Virus record (IMG/VR): IMGVR_UViG_3300023179_007132
Location: 1 to 33,727 of that record
Origin: a virus
Reading direction: 5' to 3' (one strand)
Length of the DNA stretch: 33,727 bases
A program made the translations under genes and the position numbers. Within the stretch, counting starts at the first letter, position 1, and each line of letters starts with the position of its first letter. Shown piece after piece: positions 30,085 through 33,727 of the stretch. Below the pieces are notes generated by a model that searched no databases, was not told the DNA's origin, and was given only the letters and a program-made list of their open reading frames with translations.

Positions 30085-30801
30085 TTATTGGTTGTGTTCC
30101 ACTATGGAAGTTTTACCTTTGTTTTCATTCATAATCCTTGTAATTCTACGGATTATAATCCACTTTGTAATATCGTTGTATATTCCTGTTCGCATCCAAT
30201 CTTCGTCTTTTAAATGTTTTCTTACTATTGTTGGAAATGGCCAAGTCCAGTAATAAAGATTGGTGCATAGTTGATTTTCAATCCACTCATATATCGGTAT
30301 CAATTGTTCGTCAGTTAACTTGTCTTCTTTTCTCGATATCAATATTTGAGTTCTATATGCTCTTAATTCAAACCAATAACGAAACGGTGCAGGTATTGGA
30401 GCAAGACAAAGAAGAAACAACAAGCACCAAAGAAAACTTAGCTTCCAAAACGCTAGAAGGCTTAACAGAGCCAGTGGAGCAAGCGATTGGGGAAACAGAT
30501 ACAAGAACTTAAAGAATGGACCAGAAAGCTTATTAGAGTCAGCAATGTGTACTGTTTCATGTACAAGCACACGAAGAATAGTTTCTGTGTCGCCAGCTTC
30601 TAACATTTTATCTGGATAGTATACTGTTTCACCAATAGTGGTGATGTAACGTTCCATAAATTCTGGAGATATCTTTGTTACTCTAAACAACCATCCAATT
30701 GCTTGCATTAGCTTTGAAGAGCTTTTTGGAAAGATTTTTATCTTGCCATACTTTGAACCAACCGTATCCAAAAAAACCGTAACATCACTTGGTAAGTTCA
30801 T
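30085..30801 (-). CDS. membrane-associated HExxH metallopeptidase-like protein
   Basis: The 238-residue protein has HETVH at residues 81-85 (HExxH zinc site), a hydrophobic double-spanning region (about 100-140, LFPQSLAPLALLSLLAF and CLLFLLCLAPIPAPF), and FELRAYRTQ (144-152), whose Glu could be the third zinc ligand. It therefore looks like an integral membrane zinc peptidase or a protein of that fold; similar membrane HExxH proteins act in envelope or lysis processes, but its role is unknown. The ATG at 30801 is used, with GGAG six bases upstream; an in-frame TTG at 30813 is rejected. Next downstream is the tagged 224-residue gene. Confidence 0.8.
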   Translation of the reverse strand: MNLPSDVTVFLDTVGSKYGKIKIFPKSSSKLMQAIGWLFRVTKISPEFMERYITTIGETVYYPDKMLEAGDTETILRVLVHETVHIADSNKLSGPFFKFLYLFPQSLAPLALLSLLAFWKLSFLWCLLFLLCLAPIPAPFRYWFELRAYRTQILISRKEDKLTDEQLIPIYEWIENQLCTNLYYWTWPFPTIVRKHLKDEDWMRTGIYNDITKWIIIRRITRIMNENKGKTSIVEHNQ

Positions 30802-30830
30802 TTTTTTCTCCAAAACTTAATTACAAACCC

Positions 30831-30858
30831 TTGACATCTTTTTTCTTGTGTGTATACT
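30831..30858 (+). promoter_or_regulatory. sigma70 promoter for hsp20 (TTGACA-16-TATACT)
   Basis: TTGACA (30831-30836), a 16-base spacer and TATACT (30853-30858) form the best consensus promoter in the window. The leader is about 40 bases and contains AAGGAG before the ATG at 30904. Confidence 0.85.
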
Positions 30859-30903
30859 GTTTTTACATCGCTGGTATTACCAGCAACTACAAGGAGAAAT
30901 ATC

Positions 30904-31257
30904 ATGTCGAATCTTACAACATACGATGCGTTCAACCGTTTCTTTGGCGTCCCGACGTTTGCAAAATGGGATGTATATTCGTCACTAACCGACGAAGTAA
31001 CCGTTGAAAAAGATGGTTCTTACAAGCTTACTCTAGAAGTTCCCGGTTTCAGCCGTGAAGACGTAAAGCTTACCGTCAAAGAAAACACATTAAACATTGA
31101 GCTAAAGCGTGAAAACAAGCAACGCAAAGCAAGTTATCGTCTTGGCAAAAACATCGATCAAGACAATATCAAAGCCACATGCAAAGACGGACTTCTAACC
31201 GTGCATTGTCCAACCCGTCAACCAGATATCAAAACCATTAGCGTTAACGTTGACTGA
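30904..31257 (+). CDS. small heat-shock protein (Hsp20/IbpA-like)
   Basis: The 117-residue protein has the alpha-crystallin domain: YKLTLEVPGFSREDVKLTVKE, then the end strand KDGLLTVHCP, and a C-terminal ISV motif resembling the IxI/V anchor. Such proteins hold unfolded proteins. Phage sHsps probably help folding or assembly during infection. The ATG at 30904 is chosen, with AAGGAG upstream; an earlier in-frame start at 30850 overlaps the promoter and is rejected. Its 3' end overlaps the convergent deformylase gene by 14 bases. Confidence 0.9.
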   Translation: MSNLTTYDAFNRFFGVPTFAKWDVYSSLTDEVTVEKDGSYKLTLEVPGFSREDVKLTVKENTLNIELKRENKQRKASYRLGKNIDQDNIKATCKDGLLTVHCPTRQPDIKTISVNVD

Positions 31258-31774
31258 GCTCTTGCAAGATTCTACGTCTTTCTACACGATTTAGTTCACA
31301 AGATCGATCAACAATGCTCATTCCTTGTAAATGATCGTATTCGTGCAGAAAGATTTTTGCGTCACGTTCTTGAAGGGTTTGTTCAACCGTAACAAAACTA
31401 CCTTCAACGATATCGTCCCATCTCGCCAAGATTTCATCTGCCCTCGAAACAAGCAACTGATATCTTGGCACACTCAAACAAGCTTCTTTTTCTGTTATCA
31501 CGATTTTTGAAGCTTTAACAACTTTAGGGTTGAAATACACCTTAAAGGTTTCTTCATCGTGCCGTATTAGGAAAAAGCTTTTGTTGATGCCTAATTGGTT
31601 GGCTGCTATGCCTATTCCATCATAAGCCAAACAACCTTTCAATGCCATTTTTACTTCTTGCAACAAAGTGTCATCAATGTGCTTTATAGCCATTGCTTGT
31701 TTGATCTTTGGGGCAAGAACTAAATTTCTCAATAAAACTTTGTCGCTGTAAGCTTCCCTTATATTTATAAGCAT
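31244..31774 (-). CDS. def: peptide deformylase
   Basis: The 176-residue protein has all three deformylase motifs: GIGIAANQ (53-60), EACLS (97-101) and HEYDH (144-148), which bind the metal and substrate. It removes formyl groups from new proteins. The usual EGCLS is EACLS here. Phage deformylases, for instance in cyanophages, act on host or photosynthesis proteins, but the target here is unknown. It overlaps hsp20 by 14 bases at the 3' end, so the two are antisense there. Its start (ATG at 31774) faces away from the VWA gene. Confidence 0.94.
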   Translation of the reverse strand: MLINIREAYSDKVLLRNLVLAPKIKQAMAIKHIDDTLLQEVKMALKGCLAYDGIGIAANQLGINKSFFLIRHDEETFKVYFNPKVVKASKIVITEKEACLSVPRYQLLVSRADEILARWDDIVEGSFVTVEQTLQERDAKIFLHEYDHLQGMSIVDRSCELNRVERRRILQELSQR

Positions 31775-31810
31775 ACCAAAACCCTCACAAATCCCAGTGA
31801 AAATAATATC

Positions 31811-31839
31811 TTTAGATTTCGAATATTGTATGATATAGT
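31811..31839 (+). promoter_or_regulatory. sigma70-type promoter for a leaderless mRNA (TTTAGA-17-TATAGT)
   Basis: TTTAGA (31811-31816), 17 bases and TATAGT (31834-31839) are followed by six bases and the ATG at 31846. The transcript should start at or next to that ATG. The same TTTAGA box precedes the AAA+ gene at 33493. Confidence 0.65.
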
Positions 31840-31845
31840 TTAGGT

Positions 31846-33180
31846 ATGAACAACATGGAAAACACCAACGATAGCACTAGCAACAAGGTTACTTCTCTTG
31901 ACGTTCGTCATGAGCCCGATCCTAACGTTTCAAGCGACGAATATCGCTTTGACCGTGAGTTTATTGAGCTTATGCAGGAAGAGCCGTTTCTTGGAGGTAT
32001 GTCTATGCATATTCCAAAGGTAGCGGATTGGAAGGTTGATACTGCCTATGTTTGTGCAGACAAGCAAGGCAACATCAAGCTTGGCTTTAATCCCGATTTT
32101 ATGCGTGGCTTGCCTTCCAAGCATCGCAAGGGTGTGCTTATGCACGAGATTTTCCATGTTGCGTTTATGCATATTGCCGAGCGTAGTGTGGCTGACCGCA
32201 AGCGTTCTCGTTTGTGGAACGTTGCTGCCGATCTTGCTATCAACAGCATTATTGGTGCTGACAAGCTTCCTGAGTTTTGTTTGCTTCCCGGTCGTGCTCC
32301 TAAGACCGATGATCCTAAGCTTGGAGAGCTTATCAAGAGCTTTCCTAAGCTTCAAAGTGCGGATTGGTATATGGCCCGTCTTGAGGAATATGCCGAGGAG
32401 AACGGCAAGCAGAATTCTGAAGGGGAGTATACCCTTGAGGTTGGTAACGAGGATGGAGAAACCCTTGATTCTCACGAGGGTTGGGGTGACGTTCCTGACG
32501 AATTGCGTGATATCATGCGTGAGCAGGTTCGTGAATTGATTGAGAAGGGTGCCAAGGCTGCACAGCAGCGTGCATCATGGGGTAGCATTCCTTCCGAGAT
32601 TGCTGCTCAAATCGAAGCTATGCTCAAGAATGAGCTGGATTGGAAGGCTATTTTGCGTATGTTCATTGGACGTACTCGCTCGCTGGAGCGTCAGTCTACC
32701 ATGAAGCGTATCAACAAGCGTCTCCCGTATATGATGCCGGGAGCAAAGCGTAACACCGTTGCCAACATCCTTTGTGCTATCGATCAATCTGGATCGGTCA
32801 GCGACAATGATGTTCAGCGATTCCTTGCCGAGACTTTTGCTGCAAGCAAGGAAGGTGAAATTGATATCATCAATTTCGATACCGACATTGACGAGAAGAG
32901 TCATCAAAAGATTCGTAATGGTCAAAACTTCAAGTGGCAGCGTACCCGTTGTGGTGGTACTGATTTCAACGCTGTTCAGCGTTATCTCAATGACTCCAAG
33001 CGTCGGGGCAAGTACAGTGCTTGCATCATCATGACGGACGGCTATGCACCTAAGATGGGTGCAGTTGTGGGTACCAAGATTATGTGGGTTATCACCGAAA
33101 CTGGTGATGCGTCTGCTGCTCGTCCCGGCGATTTGATCGTCAAGATGGGTAAGGAAAGCAAGAGCGTTAAGCGTGCGTGA
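31846..33180 (+). CDS. VWA-domain protein with N-terminal metallopeptidase domain (DUF2201 type)
   Basis: The 444-residue protein has an N-terminal metallopeptidase-like domain with HEIFH (100-104) and a nearby RLWNVAADLAINSI segment, as in DUF2201_N proteins, and a C-terminal von Willebrand A-like domain with MIDAS DQSGS (313-317), GGTD (about 369-372) and MTDGYA (about 396). Such proteins pair with MoxR-type AAA+ ATPases, and one begins at 33493 just downstream. The pair could act as a chaperone or protein-remodelling machine, as described for cellular MoxR-VWA partners. G+C is higher than in tail genes (a sampled line has 53%), suggesting strong expression or a different origin. A weak AGG lies before the ATG but the promoter suggests a leaderless mRNA. 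Confidence 0.88.
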   Translation: MNNMENTNDSTSNKVTSLDVRHEPDPNVSSDEYRFDREFIELMQEEPFLGGMSMHIPKVADWKVDTAYVCADKQGNIKLGFNPDFMRGLPSKHRKGVLMHEIFHVAFMHIAERSVADRKRSRLWNVAADLAINSIIGADKLPEFCLLPGRAPKTDDPKLGELIKSFPKLQSADWYMARLEEYAEENGKQNSEGEYTLEVGNEDGETLDSHEGWGDVPDELRDIMREQVRELIEKGAKAAQQRASWGSIPSEIAAQIEAMLKNELDWKAILRMFIGRTRSLERQSTMKRINKRLPYMMPGAKRNTVANILCAIDQSGSVSDNDVQRFLAETFAASKEGEIDIINFDTDIDEKSHQKIRNGQNFKWQRTRCGGTDFNAVQRYLNDSKRRGKYSACIIMTDGYAPKMGAVVGTKIMWVITETGDASAARPGDLIVKMGKESKSVKRA

Positions 33181-33191
33181 TAGGAGGTAAC

Positions 33192-33395
33192 ATGTTTTAC
33201 TATCTGTGGCCCGAAGAAGATGTTTGTGAATGTTGCAACAACACCAACAATGGAGCAATGAGGTATATCAGCAATGAACCCATTTCCTTCATCTGTAAAG
33301 ACTGCAATCCAATCGCACATAAAACCGCAATCAAGTTTGCGGTAATGAACGCACGCAAAGAATACACGCTCGCAGAGCAGTATCTAAACAGCTAA
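33192..33395 (+). CDS. small zinc-finger protein, 67 residues
   Basis: The protein carries CECC (residues 12-15) and CKDC (35-38), a four-Cys zinc ribbon pattern, followed by a helix (AIKFAVMNARKEYTLAEQY). It has AGGAGG before the ATG at 33192 and follows the VWA gene by 11 bases, so it belongs to the same unit. No family is recognised; a role with the VWA/AAA pair is possible. The earlier in-frame GTG overlapping the VWA stop is rejected. Confidence 0.75.
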   Translation: MFYYLWPEEDVCECCNNTNNGAMRYISNEPISFICKDCNPIAHKTAIKFAVMNARKEYTLAEQYLNS

Positions 33396-33436
33396 TCCCT
33401 GCAAATTTCCAGCAAAACAAAAAAATAAAAAATAAG

Positions 33437-33465
33437 TTTAGATTATCAGAAACAACTGATATACT
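33437..33465 (+). promoter_or_regulatory. sigma70-type promoter for the AAA+ gene (TTTAGA-17-TATACT)
   Basis: TTTAGA (33437-33442), 17 bases and TATACT (33460-33465) precede the ATG at 33493, leaving a leader of about 20 bases with AAGGA. The AAA+ gene thus can be transcribed apart from the VWA gene. Confidence 0.72.
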
Positions 33466-33492
33466 GTTTTCAGAAAGGTTAAGGAACAACAA

Positions 33493-33727
33493 ATGGCTCT
33501 CTCGGCTCTCTCTCTCGACATTCGCTCTACTAAGGCTCTTTTCAAGCGGTTCTCGTCTAACCGTGCGACGATGCTTCGTGGCCGTCACGGCATTGGCAAG
33601 TCTCAGGTTGTATATCAGATTGCGTCGGAGCTCCGACACGATTTCTACATGGATCGTGGTAACTGCGAGCGTGTTTCCGCTGCGCTTGCCAAGGATTCCG
33701 GCTTTGTCAAGATGCTGGCATCGTTTT
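33493..33727 (+). CDS. MoxR-like AAA+ ATPase, N-terminal part (cut by window edge)
   Basis: Only the first 78 codons are present. The sequence has the Walker A motif GRHGIGKS (about residues 30-37) after a short lead, as in MoxR and phage AAA+ proteins, then a strand DFYMDRGNC. The window ends before Walker B, so the assignment rests on the P-loop and on its neighbour, the VWA-metallopeptidase protein, which normally partners MoxR. The gene has its own promoter and AAGGA upstream of the ATG. Confidence 0.75.
   Translation, partial: MALSALSLDIRSTKALFKRFSSNRATMLRGRHGIGKSQVVYQIASELRHDFYMDRGNCERVSAALAKDSGFVKMLASF

Noticed and set aside
31761-31774. Perfect TATAAATA at the start of the deformylase gene as a late promoter
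   Set aside because: It lies inside the first codons of the gene (minus strand), so a promoter there would not express it; likely coding coincidence.
31930-32475. 181-residue leftward frame, and 32575-33258 leftward frame
   Set aside because: They are antisense to the VWA/metallopeptidase gene, which has clear motifs in its own frame.
1-33727. tRNA genes or an origin of replication
   Set aside because: No cloverleaf-like sequence with a T-loop GTTCGA and matching arms was found in gaps, and no gap is long enough or iteron-rich enough to support an origin.

Overview
The window is part of the genome of a large, contractile-tailed (myovirus-like) bacteriophage, seen from inside a tail/baseplate region. 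The evidence is a 2,094-residue tape-measure protein, two baseplate-type proteins of more than 1,100 residues, a LysM-like baseplate protein, a T4 gp26-type baseplate protein, phage-style replication genes (RecA/UvsX-like recombinase, gp32-like single-strand DNA-binding protein, a compact family A DNA polymerase), a GIY-YIG homing endonuclease, and dense packing with ATGA/TGATG overlaps. No ribosomal RNA, tRNA or CRISPR array was seen, and no gap between genes exceeds 300 bases. The host is unknown. Two small lipoproteins with lipoboxes and several sigma70-type promoters suggest a Gram-negative-like host; the SDV-rich linker of one lipoprotein recalls Myxococcota lipoproteins, but this is only a hint.

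Layout. 1-5,406: mostly leftward accessory genes: the 5' part of mnmA (tRNA 2-thiouridylase), two lipoproteins, several Ala/Pro-rich or charged unknown proteins, an abundant-looking 419-residue protein, a gamma-glutamylcyclotransferase-like enzyme and a small zinc-finger protein. 5,496-10,464: DNA metabolism, leftward (recombinase, SSB, HD hydrolase, DNA polymerase), interrupted by a rightward tandem pair of paralogues. 10,504-25,250: leftward tail module (giant baseplate protein, homing endonuclease, LysM-like protein, second giant baseplate protein, small protein, tape measure). 25,315-26,463: three rightward small genes. 26,464-30,801: leftward block with thymidine kinase, a gp26-like gene that appears to frameshift into a second reading frame, three small proteins with tag-like termini, and a membrane HExxH protein. 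30,831-33,727: Hsp20, peptide deformylase, and a rightward VWA/metallopeptidase protein, a zinc-finger protein and the start of a MoxR-like AAA+ ATPase.

How the genes work together. The tail genes form one leftward transcription block. The replication genes are coupled by overlaps. Auxiliary genes are headed by a recurrent promoter (TTKASA, 17-base spacer, TATACT-like); three of these promoters sit so close to the start codon that the mRNAs should be leaderless. Several unknown proteins share short N- or C-terminal tags joined to Ala/Pro linkers, which I infer may direct them into the capsid. The strongest novelties are the homing endonuclease gene that ends in a duplicated 49-base copy of the 3' end of the neighbouring baseplate gene, the T7 slippery site linking the gp26-like gene to its downstream frame, the leaderless promoters, and the shared protein tags.
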